Below are positions 20,405 to 33,769 of a DNA stretch of 64,000 nt, piece after piece. The notes below the pieces were generated by a model. It made no database searches. It saw nothing but the letters and a program-made list of their open reading frames with translations, and was not told where the DNA came from. Each line of letters begins with the position of its first letter. Within the stretch, counting starts at the first letter, position 1. Origin of the DNA: Vishniacozyma victoriae (Eukaryota; Basidiomycota; Tremellomycetes; Tremellales; Bulleribasidiaceae); NCBI GenBank assembly GCA_017654735.1, contig JADPYG010000088.1, positions 2,294,001-2,358,000 on the forward strand, given 5' to 3'. A program made the translations under genes and the position numbers.

Positions 20405-22033
20405 TTAGCGCTTCTTGTATGCGTCCAGCTGTCTCCAAAACTCCGCCACGATTTGACGATCGATGTGCCTCTTGTTTCGGTCAATCTACTAGTCAGCCAC
20501 CCACTGACTGGTACAGAGTCTGCTGGACATACCCTCATTTCAGCTACATTCCAATCTTTGACGACAGGATTCGCGGGCTCATTATTCCACTGGAAGTATA
20601 CACCTTTGACTGTCTTGTGAGCTTTTGTTCATAGAGCAAGGAAAGAACAGCTTACCATGTCTGAAAAGTGCTTTTGGGTCCTGCCATTTGTATGGCTTGA
20701 ATTGCCATGCTTGACCAGTCGTCAAAACGCAAACCACTCGGTCCCTGAACGTCAGTCCCGCTCAAAAAGTAGAACTCACCAAGCGTCCTGACCGAACTTT
20801 TGGAGCGAGTCGACACCATCTACCACGTAGTATTTCGTCATCACATCACCTACTAGTCAGCTGATTGTCCTGGAGAGTTCAGCTATCATACCATTTGGCC
20901 CAGTCCGTTTACGCATGATAGGAACTACATCATCTGGCTTGATATTCCCCTGTGCTGCCTCATTTGCCCTAGCGACATCCGACGGTTCGAATCTATTATC
21001 AGCTTTGTCATCGGCCCACAACAGATAGCTTACATCCCCTGTTCGAGGAATTTCTTAACGTTCCATAATGTGATTAATGCCGTTGGCGAGGAGGAGATCA
21101 TGATGATAGGATGAGATGCCTTTGCCTTCTTTCCTTTTGAAGAGTCTTATGTGTCAGCTGTGCGATGTAAAGAACTTGAAAGCTTACCATAAGCCGCCTG
21201 AGGTTGTGCTTGATTTTTCCCTCCTGACGCCTCTAAAGCTTTACGGAGTGCTCTGATCTTCTCGGACATGCCAGTCTTGAGGATGGAGTCGAAGGTCTAC
21301 TAGTCAGAATCTCGATACGCGAGGCGTCGTAGAACTGACATGAATCTTGCCTCCATTAGATGAACGAAGAACCGAGTTCCTATCTCTTAATTCGATCTCT
21401 TCTGCTCGTAGCTAAACGTCAGAATAGCTTGAGCGAGATAATAGAGGACTCACCCGCTTGCAGAATTCCAGATCTGCGTGATCGACTTCATAACGCCTCT
21501 TTGTTGGTGCCGCTGGTTTGGAAGGACCTGCTTCTGCTGTTGATTCCAGTGCTCCTGGTAAAGCCTCTACGGTAGCCGACGCAGCCGCATGTGTTGGTTC
21601 TGCTCAAGAGTCAGTCATTGTTCTCTCACCCCGAGCAGTTTGGCTGACCTTCAACAGTCGTAGCTGAAACTATCCTCGCTCCTCCATCACTCTCCCCCTG
21701 AAGATACTCCACCACACCTCTCCTGTCGGCTATACCAACGTACCCAACACCCCCAGCTTGCCCTTTCATCAAATAATCCCTTACTCCCGCATCCTTCTCT
21801 GTCCAAGCTAGCCACAGCTGTCCGATATTATAGAACTCATCCTTAGTGTCCGCTTTCGAAGTATAGCGCGTAGCAGTCTCTTTGGTTATATTCGTAGGAG
21901 GCTCTGTAGGGAAAGAGATGTAGGTTGCTAGCTGGAGTGATTCAGCTGGTTCTGAAGCTGCATCGAGGAGTGTTGGGGGTGTTGAAGCTGATATAGCTTG
22001 TCGGAAGAGGTCGAGCGGGTCCATGGATGTCAT
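20405..22033 (-). CDS. CDC73: Paf1 complex subunit Cdc73 (parafibromin homologue)
   Basis: Starts at 22033 (MTSMDPLDLFRQAI), with Met 22024 as an alternative. Ends in the TAA at 20405-20407. The N-terminus has the Cdc73 signature: DPL.LFR.AI, then LATYISFP, then IGQLWLAWTEKDAGVRDYL and GVVEYLQG. The C-terminal GTPase-like domain is recognisable in VVPIMRKRTGPNG, then DRVVCVLTTGQAWQFKPYKW and FRHVKGVYFQWNNE. The final exon ends IDRNKRHIDRQIVAEFWRQL... and is joined by an intron at about 20487-20533. Cdc73 is a nuclear Paf1C subunit acting in RNA polymerase II elongation, histone modification and 3'-end formation. Convergent with DAM1 (148 bp); divergent from TRM732 (188 bp), a tight shared promoter. 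Confidence 0.93.
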
Positions 22034-22221
22034 GACTGGTGGGTTGATAGTCGAGATTGATTGCCTGTACTCTAGCTTGACCTTTGTATCAGTGTAATTT
22101 GATTCCGCCTCCGCCCGTGCCTGAGTAGAAAGTTGGATTCTGTTGACTTGATTAACAGTCATTTCAAGGTCGACTCTGTGGCTGGACAACAAGGCATACA
22201 GCCCAATTTGAGCTCTTGAAG

Positions 22222-25200
22222 ATGCAGTCTGGAAGTAAAGAACCATCGGAGCTGACGAGCTGGCGAAAGAAGCTCTCAAAAGCGGACCCCAAATCCATCT
22301 CAAGGTGAGTCTACCCTTGACATAGAATGCTGACGACAGGGAAGAATGGACGACGGTATACGAGGCGATACTCTCGGATCACTCCACCTCGGCCCGCTCA
22401 GATCAGCTCGCATTGCTACTAGTAATACTCAAACAGCTTCGCCGAGCTTTAAATGATGCGATGAACGCGGCAGAGCTATCGGACGACTTCCACCAAATCC
22501 TCGCACCCGCATTCGTACCATGCGCGAAACCAGATTCTATCGCCGATACCCTTCTAGAATCCTTGGAATCGCCAAACAAGTCGGAACAATCGAAAGCTGT
22601 CGAAATCCTTTCGGCGGCTAGTCATCTAGTACCGAGCATACAAGCGCCATCTTCGTCCAGCTCGAATTCATCAAATTACTTGGTACCGCTCTTCCGACAT
22701 GTCCTAAAATTGGGCCTCTCGCACAGGCGGACCATCGTAGCCTTGTCTGCTATCATCGCCTCAATACCGGTAGGGGAGGTCGCGGAGGACTTGCTACAAA
22801 GGCTACTGGCGGATTTGGACTCGGTGGAATTCAGCCCTATTCGATGTTCCCTGATAGTGGAAATTCTTCAAGCTAGATGGAACGATCACATCCGCAATCA
22901 TGAATCTACCGAAGAATCATTCCAGCAGATTGTATATCAACCACTCCTACCTGTCTTTGACCCTTCGACAGTCTCCGCACAGACCTGGCAGAATGTCCAA
23001 CGATATCTCTACCCCGCTCTCGCAGCACTACCAAGCCCAAACGGTCGCGGGTTCCTAGCGTACCTCGAATCATTACCTTCCAACCTCCGATTCGACGAGG
23101 ACGCAATGTATGAATGCTGGATAACCATAACGTCTGCTGCTGTCTCATCCAAACAGCTCGGTATACGCAGTATCGATTCAGAGAGGATGAAGCAGGCCAT
23201 CTGGCACGAGGACTTTAGTATCAGGTTGAAAGCTTTCGCTATCTATACGCAGAATGAGGATATACTGGAAGCGAGATCTGTAGCTGGGATTAAAGCTTGC
23301 TTTGCGTATAATGCCGATCTTCATGTTGTCGGGTAGGTCCACTACCACTGGGAGATTTGGAAGGAGTAAGCTGATCAAACAGACAACGTTCAGAGTTCGG
23401 ATCCGCGCTCTATACCTTCTTTACCCACCTGCAGCAAGAAACGCTCATCGCCCAAAGAGCCATCCAACGAGTCGCTCAAGGCCACAAAGCTATCAAAGGC
23501 GTTGACCTACCTATCGAGACCGACAAAGCGCCTTGCCCAAGGTACACCATCCTGAAAGATCCAGAATCAGCACTACAAGTAGCATTGGATCTACGTCGGC
23601 ATATCTACGAAGAATGGATATGTCCAGGCCTAGCTATGGCCCTCCGGAACCCTGTAGGGCGGGTTTTAGTCTCGCTCATCGTTTTCAAGCTTTACATCGA
23701 TATCTTTGGAAATGAAGAAGGGGTACAAGAAATGGTGTTCACTAGAGAGACTGTTGATCTCCTACTCACTTGTCAGAGTAGCGAGTATACCGACGTCCGA
23801 ATCAAGGCTAGATCTATGTAAGTCTTGTCAACTCAAGATCCGGAAATGGCTGACAAACAGCCTCGATGCTGCAGCAATCCCACTCCCGACATACGAGAAC
23901 ATCAGTACACCCGCATCGGAAACTCTACTAGCTTCGGCCCTCGAGTCGGTCAATCACCCAAGAAAGACTCAGGCCGAAGCGGGGCGTGCTATGCTGAGTA
24001 TACTCTTCGAAAAGCTCGTCATTGGTCCCGGGAAGGAGGTCCCCTTCGTGTGTGACCTAGCAGATCGACTCGAGAGTCACCTGACTATGGCCGAGAGGGA
24101 CTTGGTGGTGGCGATGGAGCAGACCCCTCTTCACGGATTACTTGCTGTACTGCGGTATGTTCCACTACATTCTGGTCGGTGCTCAGCTGATGTCCAGAGA
24201 CCTCGTCCGAGCTGTCAAGCTCGATGCCGCGTCGCTGGATCAGTGGCGCCCGCTATTTCATCGTTTGTTGACCCTCATTGATAGAGTCTGGACCGTCACT
24301 CGTCCCGTCATCTCTCTCAAGGCTGCGGCACCCATAGACGGCAAGAATAGGCCGGATCACGAGATCGCGCGAGCATATGAAGTCGCTGGCGAAGGCGATG
24401 GGGATGGGGACGATGAAGACGGCCTTGATGTTACTGCGCTGCTATCGGGATGCTGGCGAGCGACCACTGGAGCTGGGTACGTTCGCCAAATCATCCATCG
24501 TTCCCGTAAAGCTGACAATCAGGGAGCTCCTGTCAGCCATCATCGCCACTCCACTTCGTGGTAATTCGGACTCAAACGGGATTTGGGATCGCAAAGATGT
24601 CGATCAAGCGGGTCATCGATTCTTGACATGGATGCATGAGGTTCGCCATAGGGGTACTTTTACCAAGCTCGCTACTGCTTTCGCATCTCTTGTTCAGGTC
24701 GTCAAGGGCGTACCGGATCTACGGGAACTTTGCACCCAATGGCTGGACGTGAGTCCTCCTCATTTCGCAATGAATTGATTACTGACCATCTAGCATGAAT
24801 TGCGAACTGTCCGAGACGACGCGTTATCGACAACTCGACGATCGGCAGCTTTACCATACTCCATCTTATCTCTCATCACTGGTGATCGAGATCTCTCTGA
24901 TCGAGGAGTACATTCCTTGATTGAGATGGCGGATGTCAAGGCACTGACAAACGATATCACCAAAGTCCACGCTTTCAATGTTCTACAAGTGGTTCTACCA
25001 GATGCTAAACAAGGCAAATTCCTGGATCGATACTTTGAAAAAGCAGTCATGACTGCCATAGAAGCTTTCGAATCGCCAAAGTAAGCTAATCTTGCGTTGC
25101 AGCCTTTCAATAGCTGACGATATAGCTGGAATGTAAGGAACGTGGGATTGATCTTGTTCGCTACCCTCATTCACCGATCTTTGAACTTGGCCAAATCTCA

Positions 25201-26909
25201 GGATCTCTTCGAGTACCGAATCAATACAGCGACACGCCAGACGTTCATCGCCTGGCATACCAAATACCCATTCATCCTCCCGTATCTCACTCAGTACCTA
25301 CAAGCCAACCAGCCTACGAACACGGGTAACAAGCACTCTCCCCTCTTTCCCATCCTCATCATCATACGAAGTCTACGATATTCCGATTCTGGAGCCGAGA
25401 TCCAGAAACCACTCGTACCCGTGGTCGAATCTTTGTTGGGTAGTAGGGAATGGCAAGTCCGAAAAGTCGCCGCTCAGGCTCTAGCATCCCTTCTCTCGCC
25501 CCAGGAAGCGCTATATCGAGCAACGAATTGGACCGCCAGTATCAAGACCGCAAAGGGGAATAACGAGATTCACGGTCTATTCATGCTACTCGCATTACTT
25601 TTCGAGAATGTCATAGAATGGCCAAAGGTCGATAATCTCGCCAAGAAACAGATTGAACTGCACCTAGTTCGTGCTCGGGATCAACAGGGGAAATCGCCAT
25701 TACTCGATATCTCCAATTCTGTGATTCATTGTGTCGCGTCTTATTTGAAGTGTTCAAGATCGACAAACTCGTCACTCCGGGATCGTACAGCCGATATCGC
25801 CAAGGCGATGTTGTTCTCGCCCGTCACTTCCCAGCGACCAATTCAAGGGACTCAACTCTGGTTGAGCGCTTCCTTCCTACTTGACCACTGTCCTTCTACC
25901 GAACTTCTTCATTCGATGTTGGACTTTGGAAACCCCTCTCCTGACTTTCAACAACTACCCGCACTTTGGGCTTTGCAGGGATTGATGGGTTCGTCGTCAC
26001 TAGCCAATTACGTCGACGTATCGGTCTTCCGGCAGATCATCGCTCTGGCGCGTTCGAGATCGCACGATAACGCGGTGCGTATCACCGCTATGGACACGCT
26101 GCGCCTAGTCGCTTGGGAGCCGAGTATCCTCGTCACATTCGGCGCCGATACGAGACGCGCCTTCATCAAAGACTTGTCGAGGATTGTGCAAGGGACTAGA
26201 TACGTACCCCTTCGAGAAGCGGCGCTTCCAACTCTGGCTTGGGGAGTCGCTTGGTCAATTTCATCCGAAGACCCAGATCTGGATAGCGGCGTTCTAGTGA
26301 ACGAAATATTGAGATTATCACATGAAGATCAGGTTAGTAGTGATCCCATGGAATTGCAAGAGGAGCTGACAATATAGTCCCAACCTTCTCGAGAAGCTGC
26401 ACTGAATGCACTACAAAATCTTACACCTTTACTATCGAACCCCATCGTGAGTACAATGGTCTGCAATGTCAAAGGCACCTGCTGACAATAAACAGTTCGG
26501 CAGCGGCATCTTATGCGTCCTTCATCAAGCTCTCGATCGACTTCTGAACGATGACGACGAAGAGTTGAGGAATGGTGCGAGTGAGATCGTTCGAAAAGCA
26601 TTGGAGATCGCGAGTTCAATCTGTCGAGATCGAGCGGACGAGCTCTGGTGCAATTGGGTCGCTGGATATATATCCACCCTCGATTTCGAGCGTGCGAAGC
26701 CTTGGATCGACTGGCTTCAAGCTCAGGCCGCCGAAACCAAGCGCGAGGAACAAGACGGTGCTCCCTCTTCGTCAACTCCACTCGCTCCTATCCAACCAGG
26801 CGGCATGACCTTGTTTACGGTCGAGCCTGCCAATCTGTTCCGTGACTCCCGGGCGGATGCTCAGAGGGCTCAAGCTATTCTTGGCGCAGCAAGTAAGCTC
26901 CGCTCATGA
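22222..26909 (+). CDS. TRM732: THADA/Trm732-type HEAT-repeat protein, partner of the tRNA methyltransferase Trm7
   Basis: Starts at 22222 (MQSGSKEPSELTSWRKK), with a short first intron near 22312-22341 and roughly ten exons. Long alpha-helical repeats fill about 1,450 aa. The conserved DUF2428 core is visible: RRSAALPYSILSLITGD around 24840, and WNVRNVGLILFATLIHRSL around 25130-25185, with a GTFTKLATAF segment before them. Yeast Trm732 binds Trm7 and directs 2'-O-methylation of nucleotide 32 in several tRNA anticodon loops. The stop used here (26907-26909) gives ...ASKLRS. A donor-like GTAAGC sits at 26891, just before it, so the true C-terminus may lie further on, up to about 27066. Confidence 0.85.
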
Positions 26910-28809
26910 TAAGCAGGGACTGAGTGGTGCAAGGAGTCCTCCGTGGTCAGGTGGGGTCCTGTTCAATCGGGAGTTGGAGAAGATGAGGGAATATGAGATG
27001 AATAGCTGGGACAGTTTTGTATGCATAGTATCCACAGCCATGCAATCTCTGCCAGCTTCTGTCTGACTTCGTGACCAAGCGCTTTGTATATGGCTCAGCT
27101 ATAACATGTCTCTACCCTTCATCGGATTTGAGATTCACAGACCTGACTATTTGAATTGGGTCCGGGTTGCCCAAAGAGGCAATACGCAGTCCGAATGGAT
27201 CAAACAACACATAATTACCTTGGAGCTGAGTTTCTCCAAAATGCCAAAAAGTGTACGGACCTTCAACACAGCAACTTTTTCAATGGCCGGATCAAGGAGG
27301 ACAACAGGGTGAATCTCAGAAACTTTAATTTGGGCGAAATGATGCTACTAATGTTAATCATCAACCCCAAAATACTCCTTTTTTGTCAAAGGCACCCCGA
27401 AATCTGGAAAGCGGAGCAGTGGAAATATCATTAAGTTTTAAGGGGAGATCGCACACACGCGCATCATATGGTTAACAGAAGCCCGATCACTAGAGGTGGG
27501 GGACGATCGATCGATAAATCTTAATCCCGAGCTGTCTCTTCTGGAGTTGGACGCGAGGTGGCGACACTGCATCGATTTCAATTTCGGCTTGAATAAGAGT
27601 GGGACCGAGCTCAAGTATAAGCCTCAACGGCAAAGCCGGTCTGATGTTCAACTACTCACAAAAATCAGGACAGAAAGAAGCAAGCAAAGTGATCCTTTAA
27701 GGGCGGAACCCTATTCGAGGTCGTTCCCTTGGGAATGGGGAAGTTGGGCAAAAGGGGAGTATGGCGGAGACGCGCACATTACAAGCCAAAAGGGTGTCAG
27801 TCTGAGCTCCAGATTTCTATTTCCCTTCGAAGACCACCCGTTTGCGCGTGGCCGCGCTACTCGCTTACCCCTAGATCGAGCTTGGACCGAAAAGCTGAAA
27901 CCTTCGGGTGACAAAGTAGAAGGTTGCATGCCTGCTTCTGGTTGTACTTAAAAGGGTGGCTTGGTACCCTAATCTTCAACCTAGTCGACACAATACTAAG
28001 CCGTCTGATATCATGATACGCAGAGACAGCACTCTACGAGCTTTCGTGCCAGTTGTTTAGCTATGAAGATGCGCTAGTTCTGATCGGACGTAAAGATGAA
28101 GCGAACAACAGATCCTGTTTTCCGAGTCCCTTAGAAACTGCGCCCCCGAGACACACACGCCAAACGACTTGAACTGTTCACTTCTCTTTCATCATACCCA
28201 ACACTTGGCGGCCTGGACTATTCCATTTCGGGAACTCCGGCGCGGAACCAAGCAAGGGCCGAGCAAGCATAGAATGACGAAAGCACCGAATTGATTTCAC
28301 AAAAATATAAGCTCGTCCGAAGATAAATCCCTTCAATTACTGTTCATCTTCTACCATTCACCTTTTACTATATGATAGACATCGAGGTCTTCAGCTAGCT
28401 TGTCTACAGTGTCCAATAATCACATTGTACAGTGCTTGTCTCTATACCACCGTGTAAACAAACTAGCCAAACAGGTGAGTCACATTTTCCTTGCTATCCA
28501 TTCTCCTATCCTTGTCTTGCTAATCTCTAGTCACAAATATCTGCTTTCTCCCCACGCTCATTAACACCACACCACGCTCTCTACCGATCAGTCTCTCCAC
28601 CTTAACCTATCTCCATTTATCAAGCTCGACGGAGATGTGAGTTTGGCTTCGTGAATATGTTTGGCGGAGCTAACGTTTTAGCTGGTATCCATCTGGAACC
28701 CGATCTCCATCCGCTGCACTCGCCTTCTTCCCACCACAGGCCAGTCTACATCACCAGTCAACGCTACCATCCTATCCTCTCCCGTCAACCATCGGTCGTT
28801 CATACCAAC
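26910..28809. other. 1.9-kb intergenic region and 5' leader of the AT-hook gene
   Basis: No gene is convincing here. The longest ORF (27496-27951, 151 codons) has no recognisable domain and no splice-compatible extension. Two probable leader introns lie at 28475-28530 (GTGAGT...TCTCTAG, branch TAAT) and 28637-28681 (GTGAGT...CTAACGTTTTAG), which suggests transcription of the AT-hook gene starts upstream of 28475. Confidence 0.5.
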
Positions 28810-30862
28810 ATGTCCGACATCGATACGCGACCCATGTCGACATACTATTGTCATGATTGTCAGAAGTGGCATGACCAATCGATTCTCGGTGGTCCTTGCA
28901 CATCGTCTTCTATCGACGACTCACGAGACTACTATAACAAATACGCCACGGAGAATTTCCACTACAAAGCTGCGATGGTAGAACCGAGTCCAGGTATCGA
29001 CTCCCAACCAGCTCCCGCTTCCACCATGTCGCTCCAACGAGACGGTCCCGATAATCATTATTCTCAGACCCTTGACCACATGCCGCATACCCCTCCCGTC
29101 CCGAGCCTCGACGATTCTCTCTCTTCAAACCACTCTCCCGGGAATTTGTCTGTCGAAGTACAGACGCCTCCTCGAGACATCTGGCGACGCGAGGGACCAC
29201 GTCCCGGTCCTACTGTCTGCCCCGAAGACCTAAAGAAACGCCTATCCGAAGAGATAAATCGTCTTTCCAAGAAATTCGAACTAGTAAACTTCGGGGATTC
29301 CAGCCCAAAAAACTTCGAAAGACATACTCCCGCTACCGTCACTAGAGCCGAGACCGGACACCCACTATCGGCCAGTGCCCTGCCATACCGACCTGAGTCA
29401 CCAATGGACATCGACGGCCGCTCATTCTCTGAGGACGACTCCAGTTCAGTCGGCCATGCATCAGATCACGGAGAAAATACCTCCCGGTCCCTTCACTCAG
29501 TCTCTGAAGCAGGATCTGGAGATTCAATCGCTGGAACGGATCGATCATCTTCGCCAGCCGCCAACAAGCTGAGCAATCATACCACCGAGCAACGACAGTC
29601 TGCTGTGGAAAACTCGATGGACCCAATCGATGCTGTTGCCGCACAAGAGCCAACCTCGAACGATGACGTACAAGAGTATTCGCGACGAAAGGGCTGGATG
29701 CCAACATGGGCCGATGTCAGATGCGGAGGAGCTACTATCGTGAGTAAACATCGAGAGTACATAGCCATCGCTAACAGGCCAGATCAATCCTCCTGCCCCC
29801 TTCAGCTCGGCTCCTCAACCCCATCATGCCGCCAATCCAGTCAAGAAAGGGCCTGGAAGACCCCGCAGGATCTCGTTCAGCTATGCTCCCAGCATGGCAC
29901 TTGCGATGGAGCTGCACAAGGTCTGCTACAAGGAGGGTCCCTGGTCAAACAAAGACCGCGAGGCTCTCGTCAAGGGGATCATGGCAGGCACTCTTCAAGA
30001 TGGCAGTCCTTTGACGGAGAAGGCTGCAGATGTCGTCAAGGAAACGGTCGCCAATTACACCCGACAACCCTGCAAAAAGGGCACCATATGGTCGGCAGAC
30101 GAGCTATCAGCGTTGGCGGAGACTATCGCGGACGGCATTCGACAGGGTCTCATCGAGATCAAGTCTTGGTCTGAGATTGAATGGGAGAGTTCTGAACCCC
30201 AATGGGAGAGTCTTCATCGAACCGTCCTGACCGCCGTCCGACAGATTTTCTGGCAGGGCGATTCCTCTTTGGAACAGGAGAAGGTCGTTTTGAGGTTGTT
30301 TTCCGAAGATTTCGACATCGTGTTTTTTCAAGCGAGTTGTGGTCACAATACCAATGTCGATGGGGATGAGAAGTGGGAGTCGGTCGCCCACTACGGTAGA
30401 AAGTGGAAGGCTCTCACACCTCTCGTCAAGAAGAAGCTTCCATACTTCACCGACAAAGATGTCAGATCCAGAGCCAAGGGGATGGGTCAGAAGAGTAGGT
30501 CTCTCACTCCTCGGAAGGGAGAAAGGCTTAATCATCAGCAAAGTATTACGAACCCGTCGCTCAAGTACCCAAGGATGCAGAGGCAAGCGAAATGGAGCCG
30601 CAAGGTATGTCAATTCAAGTGTAACATGGTGTGGTCCACATCCTGATTAGCAGTCCCTTCCAAACGTGCTTCTGAACCCGACCAGGAGACTTCTGAATCC
30701 AATCGCAAGAAGGCGAATACTGTCCAAACCAGTCTAGAAAGAGCCGTCAAGAAAGGCAAGAAAAAAGTGGCGGAGGTCTCGACTAAGGCGGTTTCTTCGA
30801 TTCAACAAGCTTTCGGATTTGGTGAAGGCTCCCAGCCGTCCGGCTCGGGTAGCTCATCCTAG
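28810..30862 (+). CDS. AT-hook protein with N-terminal Cys/His motif, function unknown
   Basis: The start at 28810 (MSDIDTRPMSTYYC) was chosen because the upstream in-frame codons fall inside a likely leader intron. Introns lie near 29740-29782, 30496-30538 and 30606-30652. The stop TAG is at 30860-30862; length is about 640 aa. The N-terminus has a small motif, CHDCQKWH followed by a Cys 14 residues later, that might bind metal. A Ser/Pro-rich region follows, then a canonical AT-hook core in VKKGPGRPRRISF. The C-terminal half is helical with two Trp-led stretches (GPWSNKDREALVKGIM and GTIWSADELSALAETIADG) that faintly resemble SANT/Myb helices. The tail is Lys-rich. A nuclear chromatin role is inferred from the AT-hook only. 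Convergent with the lipase gene. Confidence 0.7.
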
Positions 30863-31300
30863 TAAGCCCGTGTCGTGGTGTGTTGGGGCCGAATAGGAAA
30901 AGGAAGAGTTGTGATCTATTGTACAAATATACCATCAGATGAATATTCATACTAAAGAATAACAAATATGAGATCCTCCCATGCTCCACCTTCTGATAAG
31001 TCCGTGGATCCCATGCCGACTTCCTCTTTGTCTACTTCAGGTACTCATCCGGAACGTCAGAATTGTCTGATCCAATGAGGTCTCTGGCTGTGATGTCGGC
31101 AGACTCTCGCTGCTCAGCGCCGGTTTGGAAGTAATATGCAGTCAATAGCATCATAGACTAGAACCGAAAGGAGGGCGCGTCAACGCATTTCGTGTTACCA
31201 ACGGTGTCGCAAATTCTGAATCTCCTTTTCTCCGCAGGCTGAAAGGCCTCTTGCCCTACTCCATTCTGTGAGGATATGCATATGTATATTGTGCCCATGC

Positions 31301-33089
31301 TCAGAAACCATCGTCCTTCAATTTCAGCATTAGACCCCCGTAAAATCTAGCCAAATCAAATTTATCCTTCCTCCTCTTGGTCCCATCTGCTGTTGTAATG
31401 AATCCTGATTCTTCCTTCTTTGGTTCCTTCTCCTTCTTTGCAGCTGCTAAATTCCTTTTCCCAGTCTCGGACCCTTTCCCACCAGGCATCAAGTCTACTA
31501 CCCAATCTAAGACCTGTCCAACTTGGGCTATATCCCATGATGAAGAGTCGGAAGTTGATTTATCCTTGATTGTCGCTTTGACTTTATCGGCGTCTCTTTG
31601 TGTTTGTTCGGCCTTTTGAGACGTCGTCGATAATCCTAGACCCAGCGTATCGCCTAAGCTACCCTGCCAATCCCATCCTCCTTCGGCTTGCGAGTCGGGT
31701 TTGCCTTGAGGTTTCTTCTCGAGTGTAGGGCCTTGTGGCCATAATCCACCTTCTCCCCTCAAGTCCCAGTGATGGCATGGATCTACTGCTCCCAGGAACT
31801 CTCCCCACTTTGCCGAAGAGACACTGACTAGACCATCATTTCCTTCGTATTTCTCTCCCGAGAATCCGTTCGCTTCCGCAAGTCCATTCTCTGCTGCTGC
31901 GTCTAGAACTAACTTGGGGAACCATAATGGATGAAGAACCGACATTTTCCGCGTACGACCTGCAACAGATGTATATTTGACATTTGGTGAATCGGGACAT
32001 GAAGGATTGAAATCGTCAAGGAAGGAGGTAGTGAGGCATGAATATGCTGGTGAATCGAATATATTCAGCAGGTACGATGTCAAGGCTGACGTGAACGCGG
32101 ATCCTTTTTCGTCTTTCGGGCGAGATAGTAATGGTGATTTCAGCGAGAATGGTAGTGCTTTAGCTGCTGTCGATCCGAGTGCCGTAGCTGCTATTGCTTT
32201 GGCCATCGAGGCATTCGTGCCGACTCCGATATTCGCTGCGCACCAGTCCATGAATGGTGATCCTCGATGTGGTGTTCCGATACTCGTCAGAGACAGGGGT
32301 GTGTATGTGTCCGGCTTCAGATGGGAGATGAGGTATCGGACATCCAGACCTCCCATCGAGTGAGCGACAAAATTGACTCCTGTCCCTTTCGGTAGATGTT
32401 CTTTGAGGTATTGGTGCATCTGTTCTGCACGTTCCCGGATTGAGCCGGTACTGTTTATCAGCTCCGAGGAATGATGAAGATTGACGAGCTTACCCCTTGA
32501 CACCCACTACCATAACTTTACATCCCATCCTATCTCTCAGCACCTCCAGTACCGATGCCCAATAATGTAGCTTGAGCGAGGGGAAGAGCGGTATTGGCGT
32601 AGCTGTCGAGAAACCATAGAGCCCTGCATCTCGTCAGCAAGGACAATCTCGTATAAACAACAACTGACCATGACACAGAACGATAATCTCCTTCGGTGCA
32701 TGTAACCTCCCAGGCTCGTATAATCGCTCATCATTCATCAATCGATAGATCTCGGTAGATTGCGGTGGCATCCTCGAATCAGGTTGTAATATATGACGAG
32801 ATTTCTTCGATGAACCAGAACTTGCACCTGATAAATCCGGGCTTTCTGGAGATGTACTCGAGCTAGGTCCAGAATTCGCTCCTGGACTGACATCCGACTC
32901 TGAGCTAGAGCTCGAGCTAGAGCTTCCACTAGCTTGCCGACTTCCACTAGGCGTAGCAGTGACCGCAGGTGTCGCTCGGCCTTTGCCTTTCCATGTGGAT
33001 TTGACTACATTGGGCGTTTGATCGAGCCAGCGCTGCAATGCATACTTTGCGACTTGGGCATATCGAAAAGGAGATAGTGTCGCTCCCAT
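31301..33089 (-). CDS. Alpha/beta-hydrolase lipase, Tgl2-like
   Basis: Start chosen at ATG 33089 (MGATLSPFRYAQVAK), the first true ATG of the frame; the region upstream opens with TTG. Stop at 31301; introns near 32493-32450 and 32670-32613. The N-terminus is basic/amphipathic and could be a mitochondrial presequence. A Ser-rich linker follows. The hydrolase core has the oxyanion segment IVLCHGLYGF, the nucleophile elbow FVAHSMGGLDVRYL, a TSIGTPHRGSPFMDW segment, a catalytic Asp candidate in YEGNDGLVSV, and a His in DPCHHWDL. This order and the GTPHRG motif match yeast Tgl2, a triacylglycerol/diacylglycerol lipase of mitochondria. The charged C-terminal extension is lineage-specific. Family confident, substrate and compartment inferred. 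Confidence 0.85.
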
Positions 33090-33769
33090 TATAATAGTCG
33101 GGCTTGTCTGAGATGTCGAAGGGGGGTATAGGTCGTGCAAATGAAGGAGGTGGATGACACCTCATATGCTTCGGTTACTCTGGTTTACGCTGCTTTTGGG
33201 GATTTCAAGCAACTGTTGAGCTATGACGCGGACGGAAGTATTTTGCGCGCTGGAGGCTATGTTTATATTCCAGCACGTGGCTCTGGATTGAAGGGGGTGT
33301 TTCAGAATGGGTTAGGTGGATTTCGGTACTGCATGCATACACCTTGATTCCTTCTTGATGTACATTACATCTCTTGACCTTGGCATCGTCTGGCAACGCG
33401 TAGCTTAAGATGTGACCCAAATGCACGACCAAGGCTGACCTTACCTCCACCGCGCGTGTTTTTTGTTGTCTAGACAACCTGCCGTGCCTGGTGCATTGAA
33501 GCAACAAAAGCGATCACGACTACTTGCACTGCACTGCGACATTCTAGTCTCACATTTTTCTCCGGACATCAGGTCGACTTGTACAGCTTCGTCACCTCAT
33601 CTCTACAACCTCACCTCATCCTCGACACTCCCTTTGACAGTTCATAGCTTAGATCGGTCCGGTACCGAATCGCTTAGTCACAAATCACAACACACAGCCT
33701 CCCTTTCCCTCCTCACTCCTCCCGTTAAGGTAACGCTTGGACTCACTTTCACCACTACCACTCGACAAT
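33090..33769. promoter_or_regulatory. Divergent intergenic region, lipase / PLC-like gene
   Basis: This 680-bp region lies between outward-facing starts. The last 250 bp before 33770 are C/T-rich, as in many fungal leaders. No ORF in it has recognisable content. Confidence 0.4.

Noticed and set aside
27496..27951. 151-codon ORF in the large gap after TRM732.
   Set aside because: No domain, signal peptide or splice-compatible neighbours. Length alone is not enough in sequence of this base composition.
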